64,000 nucleotides of DNA from Liriodendron chinense (Eukaryota; Streptophyta; Magnoliopsida; Magnoliales; Magnoliaceae), in the NCBI GenBank assembly GCA_003013855.2, contig ML058577.1, positions 1,674,001 through 1,738,000 of the forward strand, written 5' to 3'. Under the pieces are notes generated by a model. The model was given only the letters and a program-made list of their open reading frames with translations. It was not told the origin of the DNA and did no database searches. The translations under genes and the position numbers were made by a program. Of this stretch, positions 43,831 to 53,586 are shown piece after piece. Each line of letters begins with the position of its first letter. Position 1 is the first letter of the stretch.

Positions 43831-45180
43831 CCAATAAATATGCTAAGGTTTCTGGCATGCCTTTCGAGTATATGCTTTTCCTGAGGCTTGGGAATCTCCT
43901 CCACAAGCCGAACCATTTGCAATGGATGGAGTGGATGACCGCTAGCTAGATGATGAAGATCAGCTGGGCGGCGTTGATGGTTGCTGGCCCCACATGTGAT
44001 GACGAATGGTGATCCATTACGAGGTAAGATGAGGAAAACCAAGTCATTGATTAGTTTTGCGAGATTCAGATGATCTGTGAACTCAAATACGAAGCAGATC
44101 TTGAACTCTGGCGGGCTGCATAACAGGAAATAATGAAAAGCTTTGGACAATCAAAGTTTTCCAAGAGCTTGGATCAAATGGACGGTTTGGATCAGGAACA
44201 TGGGTTCCATCACTATAGAAGGTTTGGATGTCGCTGGTGGTGCGTGCGCTGGTTCATGACTGAAGGAGGCGTCCTAGCTGCTGGAGTGGATAGTTGAAGA
44301 GGATGGATTATCCATGCTAGATGTTGGATGATGCAAGCTCCATTGTTGGTTGACGGTGTCCTTAGCATGGAGTTGGAGGTGTGGTTGACCGAATGAGATG
44401 GATGAGCGGTTGCTGGGAAGAGCTTCATGTGCTACAACGGCTGGGTTTTTATTTGCTGGCGACGTTGTAGCTTGCTGGCTCTGATGGACAGTTGGATGGT
44501 GAGGTTGGTCCGTGAGATCCGGATATGCTTAAGAATGACTGAATTGGTGGGGTTCTGCACGGACTACCAGCGGGAGATGTGTGCGACATTACCGCTGGTG
44601 AGGAGCGAGTTCCGCTACGACGGATACTCTTGTAATAGATGCAGGAGCGCGATTTTGCTATGGACTTTAGGTGGGGTCCACCGAGAAGTCTTATGAGAAA
44701 TCCAAGTCGTTTATCAATTGTGGCAGATCAGAGTCCGTGACAAGGTTCTGGATGAGGGAACTTTGTGGCTGAGGTTTCTCATGCTGATGAACGGGTCAGA
44801 TCTATGAGGTGTGATCAACGGCCGGGCTTTGAGGGGGTTGCACGTTCCAGACAGCTGCGGAATGTCGGAGCTGAGCAGATGTGATGGTTACATGACATGT
44901 GAATGCAGATCCCGCTGGACAGAGAGGATGGACGCCCATCTGCATCGTTGGTTGATCAGGTGCTGATGATTAAAGATGGTCCACCTGTTGGGCGTTGATG
45001 ATGTCCACCATTAGGCTGGATGTTTACACTTATGAAGGCTAGGTGATGTGGAATCAGGGAAGTTGGATGAGGGGTTGTACACGTCGTAGTCAAGTGTGGT
45101 CCACCTGCTTTTCTTGAGGCATCCATAAGATGGATGAGTTGGATTAAATTGACATGTCTAGACGTTGAAGTGGTGGGGCC
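43831..45180. other. Non-coding interior of the second Tat-like element
   Basis: About 1.3 kb of GGTTGGATGG / GTGGTCCACC-rich sequence where reverse transcriptase and gag would be expected. ORFs on both strands carry no recognised domain. It may be an unrelated insertion or filler that replaced the coding region; no boundaries found. Confidence 0.45.
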
Positions 45181-46103
45181 CACCTTGGTCAGAGATTAGA
45201 GACCAACGACCAGGTTGAGTGCTCGCATGTTGAGATTAGGCCTCTTGCCAAGCTGAGGGACGTCCTTGCCAGAGATTAGAGACCAGAGACCAGGTTGAGT
45301 GCTCGCATGTTGAGACCAGAGACCAGGTTGAGTGCTCGCATTTTGAGACCAGAGATCAGGTTGAGTGCTCGCATTTGAGACCAGAGACCAGGTTTGCTCA
45401 CATGATGGGAGCTGCTCATATGTCGGGAGTGCTCATGACGGGAGTGGTCATATTCGGGAGTGGTCACATTCGGGAGTGCTCATATTCGGGAGTGCTCATG
45501 ACGGGAGTGGTCATATTCGGGAGTGGTCATATTCAGGAGTGGTCACATTCGGGAGTGCTCATATTCAGGAGTGCTCATGACGGGAGTGGTCATATTCGGG
45601 AGTGGTCACATTCGGGAGTGCTCATATTCGGGAATGCTCATGACGGGAGTAGTCATATTCGGGAGTGGTCACATTCGGGAGTGCTCACATTCGGGAGCTG
45701 CTCACATGTTGAGATGCGACCCCTTTCAACGACCACGAGCTGAGCTGCTCACATGTTTGGGATGCGACCCCTTTCAACGACCACGAGCCAAGCTGCTCAC
45801 ATGTTCGGGATGCGACCCCTTCAACGATCACGAGCCGAGCTGCTCACATGTTCGGGATGTGACCCCTTTCAACGACCACGAGCCGAGCTGCTCACATGTT
45901 CGGGATGCGACCCCTTTCAACGACCACAAGCCGAGCTGCTCACATGTTCGGGATGCGACCCCTTTCAACGACCACGAGCCGAGCTGCTCGTATCTCTGAA
46001 ATGCGACCCCTTTCGTCAAGCATGAGCCTAGCTGCTGGCATTCGGGATGCGCCTGCGATTTCTCTTGAGCATCATCTGCTCATAGCCAAATTTATCTACA
46101 ACA
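45181..46103 (-). repeat. Truncated 5' LTR of the second Tat-like element
   Basis: Matches the 3' LTR from its GAGATTAGAGACCAG block to the end ATCTACAACA, but lacks the ~440 bp that start with TGTTATCGCC. Its minisatellites are longer: the 17-bp array spans about 300 bp against about 170, and there are about seven 48-bp units against six. An extra GCCTCTTGCCAAGCTGAGGG segment is duplicated near 45181-45300. Confidence 0.82.
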
Positions 46104-46475
46104 CCTTGCCCTTGGACTTTAATCTCGATCATGACGATCCCTCATAACCAGTACATCAAAAGAAAATCCCATGTCACCGCTCTTCTTTCTCATCGCCTTC
46201 AACTCAAGGGTTGAGATGACGGTCTCAACGCTGATGGTCTCCCTGCCTCCATACAACGAGTCTTTAAACAACTCATATAAATCTGAAAGCGATTTCAACA
46301 TGATGCAGGCTTGATACTCGTCTTTCATCAGCTCATCTACATCCAATAACTTGTAAAAGAGCTCGTTAAACGTGTTTATGTGGCTCTCAATACACGTCCC
46401 CTCCACCATCTTCAGATTGAATAACTGCAACATCGAATACAAACGATTCTCTATAGACTTCTTCACATAGATGTT

Positions 46476-47604
46476 TGTTGAGGCATAAAAAGGAAGAAAA
46501 CAAGGGGAAAAAAAAGGAAGAATGGAGAAGGTCAGAAGAGAAAATAAAGAAGAAAACAAAAAAAGTGTAGGAGACTCCCTATTTACGTGACCTGTGTAAA
46601 TAGGAAGTACTTTATGCGGTTCGTGTAAAAAGTCTGTCTGGAGCTTCATGCTTTACGTGAGATTTGCCTCAAAATCTATAAATACCCCTCTTGGGGTCTT
46701 CATTTGGTACTTTTGCTTCTGAAGTTTGAGTTCTAGAGCTCCTTCTGAAGATTATGGAGGTATGGAGAGGGCCTTTTACATCTTCTTCTTTCTGGGTTGA
46801 ACGCACGAACTGTGGACCCTGAGAATCGAAGAAGAATGACAAGGAAATTCTATCAAAATGAAGATTGAAGGTTGAAGATCAAGAAGTTGCAGATAAGGAT
46901 GTTTACACGACCCGCGTAAACACTAAAGCTTTTATGCAGGTCGAGTAAAAGCAGTCTGAAGACACTTGCAGCACGTTTTCTCTCCTTTTGTTAAAGATGT
47001 CAGGAGCGTTCTAGCTTTTATTTCCCTTTCAAAAGTGAAAAATATTGAAGATTGAGACAGTGTCAAAGATAGAAGATATAAGAAGGCCTATCTTTCTCCT
47101 TCTATATCAAGCGTACTTAGTATAATCCCCAGAAGTGATAGGAATGATGGATGGCGCCAGTGTCGTGAAGAATCAAGGTGTTCTGTGAAAGGGTCAGGAA
47201 GGTTTTAGTACCTTATAAGAACTGCGTAATGACTTTGAGTCCGTTATGTGGCTGTGTAATAAGCATAACCTTTGTCTGTGTACTTCACTTAAAGCTACAA
47301 AGGATTGAAGTTTAGTTAAAAGAACAACCTTGGCTTGGATGATCATTTGGCAATTTCCCTATCATTGGACAAGATGAAAGAAGAATATGGCGAAGCTCTA
47401 TATACCAAAATTCTTTTCTGAATATATTATGTTTATTCGATGTACAATTTATTCTAGAATAAAGGAATAATGTATTAATGGAATATAAGAAGAACTTAAT
47501 GAAACAATGAATAAAGTGATGAATGATTCTCTCCTTGTCTTATCTTACGTTAGAATGTTACTCTTGTGCCCTATCTACACAAAGGTAATTTTGTTGTGTA
47601 AACA
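46476..47604 (+). mobile_element. Solo LTR (1.1 kb) in copia A gag
   Basis: TGTTGAGGCATA…TTGTGTAAACA, 1129 bp, flanked by a perfect 5-bp duplication ATGTT (46471-46475 and 47605-47609). TATA box TATAAATA at 46677-46684 indicates plus orientation. No coding sequence. Not related to the ACCGGT-array family despite the shared TGTTGAG start. Confidence 0.9.
46582..46949. promoter_or_regulatory. TTTACRYGACC…GTAAA dyads around the LTR TATA box
   Basis: TTTACGTGACCTGTGTAAA (46583), TTTATGCGGTTCGTGTAAA (46611) and TTTACGTGAG (46652) lie upstream of TATAAATA. TTTACACGACCCGCGTAAA (46902) and TTTATGCAGGTCGAGTAAA (46930) lie downstream. Each is a near-palindrome of about 19 bp. Confidence 0.6.
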
Positions 47605-47921
47605 ATGTTCTCTAGTTTCGGCCATGTATTAGTCATAATCTTCTCCCTCATGACATTGTACATGACTTCATCTGTCAGGCACAACTGAATTAAGATCTTG
47701 GCCTTTTTGTCAAGCTTGATCCACTCTTCTTTTGACATAGTCATCAATCGCTTCTCAAGGATCGCTTCTTCAAGCCCTTGCATGCTAAACCAAATGGCCT
47801 TCCATCTTTACCTTCCACAGTTTAAAGTTATTTTTACTAGAATATTTCAATACGTCATACTCCACACTGGATGTCATGATGCTCATCTTAGATTCGAATT
47901 TGCTATCCCAATATTGTATGC

Positions 47922-47933
47922 TCTTATACCACT
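47922..47933 (-). other. Primer binding site of copia A
   Basis: Minus strand reads AGTGGTATAAGAGC right after the LTR end CCTAACA. It differs at one base from the Met-tRNA site TGGTATCAGAGC. Confidence 0.85.
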
Positions 47934-48554
47934 TGTTAGGAAACCATGGAAGCACAGAGTAGAATCAAACAAGCAATCCATATAGCAAACAAGCAATCAC
48001 ACGTAGTAGACAATCTAATTTTACATGGAAAAAACCCTTGCAAGGAAAAACCACAGTACAAAGTGAGCTCCTCTATGATTCACAAAAGTTACAAGAGATG
48101 ATCAACCCAAAATCAAAGCCGTCAGAGAAAACCCAAGCTCTCTCCTTCTTAAAACCCTAATACCCTTGTAAACAACATATTATAATACCATAATCCTGAT
48201 TACACCTAGCTTATATAGCCATAAAACCGAAATTAAAAATAATTTACATAGAACTGCGTAAAAACTGTGGAAACTGTCGGTCGCTTGGTCGCTCGCCCAA
48301 CGCCGCCCGAACTACCTTCAGTCGTCTAACGGCCAAGGTTTCAGTCACCTGAAAACCCCCAAAAATGTCCAAAGAATTGCTATAAAATTCTGAATATCGT
48401 TGGTCGCACAAGCCCCCAGGTTCGGTCGTTCGAACTAGCCTAAAATTGTCCAAAGACCAATCTAAAATAAACAGGGCAATTTCGGTTGCCGGACCATGTG
48501 GTCAGTAGCCTGAATCCCCCCTGACTTTGTCCAGATGTAAGGCTCCATTCAGCA
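47934..48554 (-). repeat. 5' LTR of copia A
   Basis: TGTTAGGAAACC…CATTCAGCA in window orientation, 621 bp, adjoining the primer site on one side and the duplication AAATT (48555-48559) on the other. TATA-like TTATATAGC near 48210. Short GGTCGCTCG / GTCGTCTAAC inverted motifs at 48275-48510. Confidence 0.9.
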
Positions 48555-48733
48555 AAATTGGGCTCTTTAGGCAATTCTTTTAACCAATCTAAAATGTAGA
48601 GTTTCTTTCACGTGATGCCCTTTTTTTGATTATCCAAATAACAAGATGGGGATTTCTATAATCTTAAAAAGCCGTGGATTCAGAGAATGTACATTAACAA
48701 CATGTGGCCCACCCACATGTATGTGGATCCTTA

Positions 48734-48842
48734 TTCATGGCTTAGTGGTAGACTTACAAGAGTTTTAACACTAAGGTCATGGGTTCGAGTAACCACTGTG
48801 GTGTGCCTGGGTGTGTGCGTAAGCAAACAAAAAAAATAAATT
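48734..48842 (+). mobile_element. tRNA-derived SINE fragment
   Basis: A-box TGGCTTAGTGGTAG (about 48738) and B-box GTCATGGGTTCGAGTAACC (about 48775) at tRNA-like spacing, followed by a short body and an A-rich tail (AAACAAAAAAAATAAA). No target duplication found. The tRNA fold is incomplete and there is a 3' tail, so it is not a tRNA gene. Confidence 0.7.
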
Positions 48843-49335
48843 ATGAGATTGATACCTTTCATTACCTACTTTCAATACTGAACGGGCCATGGGTAGAAGA
48901 TTACAATATTGGGAAAATTGTACCCTTTGATACTACCGAAAATAAACATCAGATATGGTTCCATTAAGTGAGGAAAGGTCTATGGATCTATTAAATGGTT
49001 AAGAAATTTAATCAAAGAAAAATTGGTTTAGAGATCAGTCAGTGGATTAGCCCATAGGATGCATGGTTCAGGTCACCGTAAACATATGCCAGGTATGTGG
49101 TATACAACCCAGAGGCATGAAAGTTCCATGCTTCCGCAGGCAAGTGATCCACTCCCATCTTCCAGCTTGAAGATCTTAGCATTCTACTGTTCTGCATTTT
49201 ATTAATTGAATATAAATTGTTGCTTTATTTCTTCTCTCAACTATTCCTTAAGTGTCACCTACCTAAATCATAGGTTAGCCTGATGTTTTGGCGCGGCCTG
49301 TGCCTACTGTGGAATTACACATCGAATGGTTGGAG

Positions 49336-49502
49336 TTTTTTTTTTTTTTTTTTTTGAACACGACCCGGCTTGAACCCAAACATAACCCGACCTGAACTCG
49401 AGCCGCCTGACCGAAAGCACCCAAAGGTGCTGCTGGTATGTCTCGAACCTGAAACCTGCTGGTTGACAAACAAGGACTCAACCAGCTGGGCTAACATGCT
49501 GT
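49336..49502 (-). mobile_element. tRNA-derived SINE
   Basis: Minus strand starts with an A-box TTAGCCCAGCTGG (shared with the SINE at 38277) and a B-box CAGGTTCGAGACATACC. It ends in a poly-A of about 20 (plus-strand T, 49336-49355). Body text (CGAGTTCAGGTCGGGTTATG on the minus strand) differs from the other copy. No clear target duplication. Confidence 0.72.
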
Positions 49503-49935
49503 TGACAGGTACTCCACTGATAATTACTTAGATTAATGAGGTATTTATTGAAAACATTTTTGAAAAGGCACCTGAATGTAAATTCTCTAATAAGCAGGTG
49601 TTTTTAGTAAAATTCCCTAAAATAATCTTGATAACAGAAAAGAAATGCCATCCCTAATACAAAATCATAATTGACTAAAATAAGATGAACTCATTTCTAA
49701 TTAGTCTACCAAACAGGTCATGGATGGGTTATATGCAAGATTAGCTAGAAATGAGTTTCTGAGTGACCCTTCTATTCACAGTGAGGGGCCTCTGGCCAGT
49801 TAAGTTTTAATCCTGTGGCCCATATACGATCTAGGATTTAGACGTAGGGCCTGGATCATAACATGGTAGGGATGACGGGGGCAAACTAGATTAAAAAAAA
49901 AAAAAATGGTCTGTGAGTCACACGCAACCTTACCC

Positions 49936-50013
49936 GGACGTTTTTGAGCTGAGGGCCGCCCGTCCGAAGGTGTTTATGCTGTATAGCTTTTCCTGATGTG
50001 AATATAAATTTTC

Positions 50014-50048
<35 letters not shown>

Positions 50049-50071
50049 AAACAAACAAACAAACAATCAAC
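49936..50071 (+). mobile_element. Short retroposon with poly-A tail and 11-bp target duplication
   Basis: An 82-bp body ending GATGTGAATATAAATTTTC, then about 30 A and (CAAA)n, bracketed by a perfect duplication CAACCTTACCC (49925-49935 and 50072-50082). It is a 3' fragment copied by LINE-type target-primed reverse transcription. I do not recognise the source; there are no A/B boxes, so a 5'-truncated LINE or SINE is likeliest. Confidence 0.82.
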
Positions 50072-50173
50072 CAACCTTACCCATTTGGGAGTATCTCAGC
50101 CGACCAAGATTCAAGAACGAAATTGGAATACCATGCCTCCATGGCGAGGATTCATACCCACTGTGGGTTTCCG

Positions 50174-50249
50174 GCCTAGGAGAGAAGACACCGGCCTCAC
50201 TGTGAATGCTCGCTGGGGATTCTGGAGGCCGGTGTCGTCTCTCCTGGGC
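50174..50249. repeat. 25-bp inverted repeat (hairpin)
   Basis: GCCTAGGAGAGAAGACACCGG (first 21 bases of the arm starting at 50174, ending CCTC at 50198) pairs with 50225-50249 with two mismatches across a 26-nt loop. Weaker pairing continues outside through GGGTTTCC / GGAAAAC-like text. Not transposon ends as far as I can see. Confidence 0.75.
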
Positions 50250-50387
50250 AAGAAAACCTTGGATGTTTATTTTCGTTGCCGGTGACTTGATACCCAGGAT
50301 GCATTTTTATAGTTTTTTTTTTCTTCAGTATAGCTTTCAACCAGACCAAAGTTGAATGTGAGAAAAATAAGACGAATCCAACCTTTA

Positions 50388-51054
50388 CTTGATGCGGAGT
50401 TTGAATTGCATAGAAAATAACACATTAGGCCACACCACAAAAAACAATGGACAGCAATAAAGTAACATACGATTCACGTCGCGGCCCATATAATTGTTGG
50501 ATTGGCCTGAATTTTGAGGAATCCCAATTTCATTTTCATGATTGAATGACCCTTCTGTATGGTTCCACAGCCATGAAAAAAGTCACCATGGGCCCATGCA
50601 CAGGAGTTAAATATCGTTGACCCATGTGAAGAGTTGCAGTAAGCTTATCTTACAGACAGACGTCGAGGAGGATCCTACATCCTGTTGCTTGTCTTGAGTA
50701 TATATACTACGATGTGGGGTCCATGTCATTGATCAAGACCATTAGTCTGTTGGACCTTGCAATAGATGGACCATAACCCAAACATATCCTAAATAAGAAT
50801 ATCCTAGCCACCAATATGGGCAACTCACTCGACAGCAGACATCATTGCATTTCTCTCTTTGTATGAAAGACATAGGATTATCCTGTCAAGAAGATCTTTC
50901 AAGAATGGCCGATCAAAAGACCAATAGTTTAAATGACTCAAACTTTGGTCCCATCTCAACATCAGATGACCAGAGTACAGTCTGCTAACTGCATATTATG
51001 TAATTTCCCTGATGACAATATTACGTTATGCATCTTATAAGATAAGACATGGAA
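50388..51054 (+). repeat. Duplicated ~670-bp block, copy 1
   Basis: Non-coding. From CTTGATGCGGAGTTTGAATT to AAGATAAGACATGGAA, matched by copy 2 at 51283-51372 plus 53587-54184 in the same order (for example GTCATTGATCAAGACCATTA and CCATCTCAACATCAGATGAC). Offset 895 bp before the insertion that split copy 2. Divergence is obvious by eye, so the duplication is old. Confidence 0.88.
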
Positions 51055-51372
51055 TTAAGATGAACTAGTGTAGAAGGATCCTGGCATGCTACCGATAAGA
51101 TACAACACCCAGTAGATGGATCCTGACAGCTCAGGCTGTCGAAACACCAACACCTAACCGCAAAAACAATACCCGTTTTCCCCTTTGCCTGGAACACATT
51201 AGAGAGAGAGAGAGAGAGAGAGAGGTCTCTACCAGGGGCAACGATTTTGATTTGTTGCGTCTCCCCTCTCAAGGTGGAGTCACTTGATGCATAGGTTAAA
51301 TTGTAAAAATAAAACAACATAGTAGGCCACACCGTAGAAAACAATGGACAACAATAAAGAAATCTATGATTC

Positions 51373-51576
51373 TAGGCCTGCATATGGATCGGGTTAGGGT
51401 CAAGTTGGGCCCAATTCTCGATCAAAGCTAAACATATTTTAAAGGTTCGGGTTTTGGTCCGAGTTGTGACCAGGTGTTGAGCTCTTAATTGTGCATATTC
51501 TAACCCCAATTCATCACACATGTACTTGGTTTTGATTGTTAAAAGACCCATTTAATGAGTGTATTTATGTTTGTAG

Positions 51577-51632
<56 letters not shown>

Positions 51633-53586
51633 TAATGAATTCTATGATAAAAGGGCCTATTTAGCATACATTGAAGACTAGTGGAAGATGAGCCAAGAGG
51701 TGGAGAAAAGAAGCAAGGAAGAAAGGAGGAAAAGAAAAGAAAAAAGTGAAAAGAAATTGTCTGAAGACTGGTCATCCTCTGCCAGGGACTGGTCGTCCGA
51801 TCGATCTGCAAATTGAAGAAACCATGCTGAGCTCGTTGGACTAAAAACGGGCATTCTAGACCGGTCGTTAAGAGAAAAGACCAGTCATTCGACCGGTCTA
51901 AAAACCAGATGTGGAGGAAAGATTTTCTCAAAACCTTGTTGAACAGAAAATGGCCATTTCCAACCAGTTGGCCAGAAGACCCAGAAGTCCTATTTTCTGT
52001 TTTTCTCGTTGTTGTGCAAGCAAGGACTGGTTGTCCAGGGGCTCCGACAGGTTAGCAACCGACCCGATTTGGTAACTCTTTACGTAATTCTCGAAAATTC
52101 CAAGGTGGTGGCAAATTTTTGCTATAAAATGATACATCTACTCTCTTCCCAATCCATCCTAGAAGAGTTCTGAAGTTGCTAGAGGTGGAGAGGATCAAAG
52201 TAGAGCGTTCAAAACTCCTCTGACCTAGAGTTTTTCTAGTTCTTTTATATTTTTCTTTATTTTTCTGTTTGTATCTAGTTTAATCATGTCCATGGTTGGT
52301 TAGACCTCTTAGTTAAGGCTAAGTGGTAAAGCCTATAGTTAGATTTAATGCTTAATTCATTCATTCAAGTACTCTAAACTTAGGTTTTGGATTTTCAAGT
52401 TCTAATTTGAATAAAAGTTGATATTTTTAAATGATTTTGAGAGTTTGTGTGCTCTGGATACAAATTCCTTATAAGTTTTTTAGAATGATCATATTGGTTT
52501 AATGAGATTTGAATTGTAGTAATCCTAAATCATGCCATTATCTCCTGGTATGGCTGTTACTTCGTAGTAATACTAGTTTATCTTCTACATGCTTCATTAG
52601 AATTAGATTTGAACTTCTAGATTGAGTTTGGATTGTTTATGTGTTGAATGCAATATCTTCCAATTTGATAGTGATGAGACTTTGATTCAAATTGTGTGTG
52701 TGCACTTGATGAATGGATTAGCATTGATCTACTACAAGTGGATCATTGGCACTCTTGTTGCTCTTTATTCTCAGATTTTCTCTTATTTACTTTCATGTTT
52801 TTACTTAGTTATAAAAAGTTGAATTTCTGAATTTTACTATTTCAAGTTATTAGAAAAGTTGGAATTGATTTATCTTTAATCCCTGATGATAATCAGGTCC
52901 CATGATTGATTTTTACTACATCGCAACCTTGTACTTGGGGTTGGCGAACACCGGATTGGGCTGACCCAACCCTAATCCTACCCTACTTGCAAAAGGGTCA
53001 ACCCCAACCCTACCTCACCCTATATGCTAAATCGGGTTGGGTTAGGATTAAGTTATGCTTATTCGTATTTTTTTAAAACTTTGTATATTAAAAATAGAAC
53101 TGTTTGACTCATTTCTAACAATATTAAATAGTGTACTTATGATGGGGCATCAGTTCAATAGCTTGGATAACCCAACCATGGGCCTCACATAAATGAACTG
53201 GAGTTTCCTATTAAGCCTCGTGAAAAAATACCCCCACAATAAGGGCGAAAATAGCTAGGTGTGTTTACCACCTTACTATCCAAAGTTTCAATTTCCAAAT
53301 ACAATTAAGGAGGGCATGCTCGAACTCGAAGGTTTTTTTTTTTTTTTCTTCAAAATACTTTAACAGAACTCGGGGCAGTTAGGGTCGGATGGAATGGGTC
53401 GAAGATACACTAGTCGGGTCAGTCGAGTTTGGCATGTATCCTAAACTGTACCTAGATTAAAAACGGTCCAGCCGCATTCACTTGGGACCGGACTATTTTC
53501 TCTACCGAGTCGGGATAGATCGAGTTTCTGCCAGGTTAGATCGGGAGGGTCGGTCGGGTTAACCCGACAGATGTGATGTGCAACCG
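51373..53586. mobile_element. hAT-like non-autonomous element carrying a solo LTR
   Basis: Interrupts duplicated block copy 2 between TATGATTC (51365-51372) and TATGCAATTC (53587-53596), a probable 8-bp duplication with a 2-bp insertion. Ends TAGGCCTGCATATGGATCGGGTT… and, reverse-complemented, CGGTTGCACATCAC…TCGGGTTAACCC, with CGGGTTGGG-type words near both ends, as in plant hAT MITEs. About 733 bp without the solo LTR and its duplication. No coding sequence. Confidence 0.6.
51475..52950 (+). mobile_element. Solo LTR of the ACCGGT-array family
   Basis: TGTTGAGCTCTTAATTGTGC…TTGGCGAACA, 1476 bp. The 5-bp flanks CCAGG (51470-51474) and CCGGA (52951-52955) agree at three positions, the others being A/G transitions. 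TATA-like TATAAAAT at 52123-52130. The palindrome array (about 51765-51905) is partly decayed. A GA microsatellite at 51578-51629 replaces the purine tract of other copies. Confidence 0.82.

Larger units (their letters stand above)
40560..46103 (-). mobile_element. Second Tat-like gypsy element, deletion derivative (5.5 kb)
   Basis: Perfect 5-bp duplication CCTTG (40555-40559 and 46104-46108). Minus-strand element: 3' LTR 40560-41643, polypurine tract 41644-41655, integrase remnants, archaeal-type RNase H, then a non-coding stretch and a truncated 5' LTR (about 45181-46103). Gag, protease, reverse transcriptase and the U5/primer-site end of the 5' LTR are missing. The target is the gag zinc-knuckle region of copia A. 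Confidence 0.88.
46109..47921 (-). pseudogene. Copia A gag (interrupted by a solo LTR)
   Basis: Minus-strand gag in two parts. 47921-47610 has the start (KYSSKNNFKLWKVKMEGHL), the linker EEAILEKRLMTMSKEEWIK and NVMREKIMTNTWPKLENI. After the insert, 46475-46109 continues YVKKSIENRLYSMLQLF, NLKMVEGTCIESHINTFNEL and LDVDELMKDEYQACIML. Joining the two halves at ATGTT reproduces the LENIYVKK order seen uninterrupted in copia C. Stops are present in the first part. Confidence 0.88.
14009..48554 (-). mobile_element. Copia A: one Ty1/copia element expanded by nested insertions
   Basis: Both ends are copia LTRs of 624 and 621 bp flanked by a perfect 5-bp duplication AAATT (14004-14008 and 48555-48559). 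Reading leftwards from 48554 the minus strand gives 5' LTR, Met-tRNA primer site, gag, zinc knuckle, protease, GAG-pre-integrase, integrase, reverse transcriptase, RNase H, 3' LTR, the normal copia order. Insertions at 16081, 17986, 38277, 38724, 40560 and 46476 break it. Subtracting these and their duplications leaves about 5.2 kb, a normal copia length. All genes contain stops and frameshifts. Confidence 0.9.

Noticed and set aside
44213..44696. Two divergent ORFs in the second Tat-like element
   Set aside because: No recognised motif, overlapping opposite-strand ORFs, and the region is rich in GGTTGGATGG repeats.
48734..49502. tRNA genes suggested by A-box and B-box motifs
   Set aside because: No complete cloverleaf, plus extra body and poly-A tails; these are SINE heads.
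49886..50285. ORFs with poly-Lys or poly-Phe
   Set aside because: They read through the poly-A tail of a retroposon.
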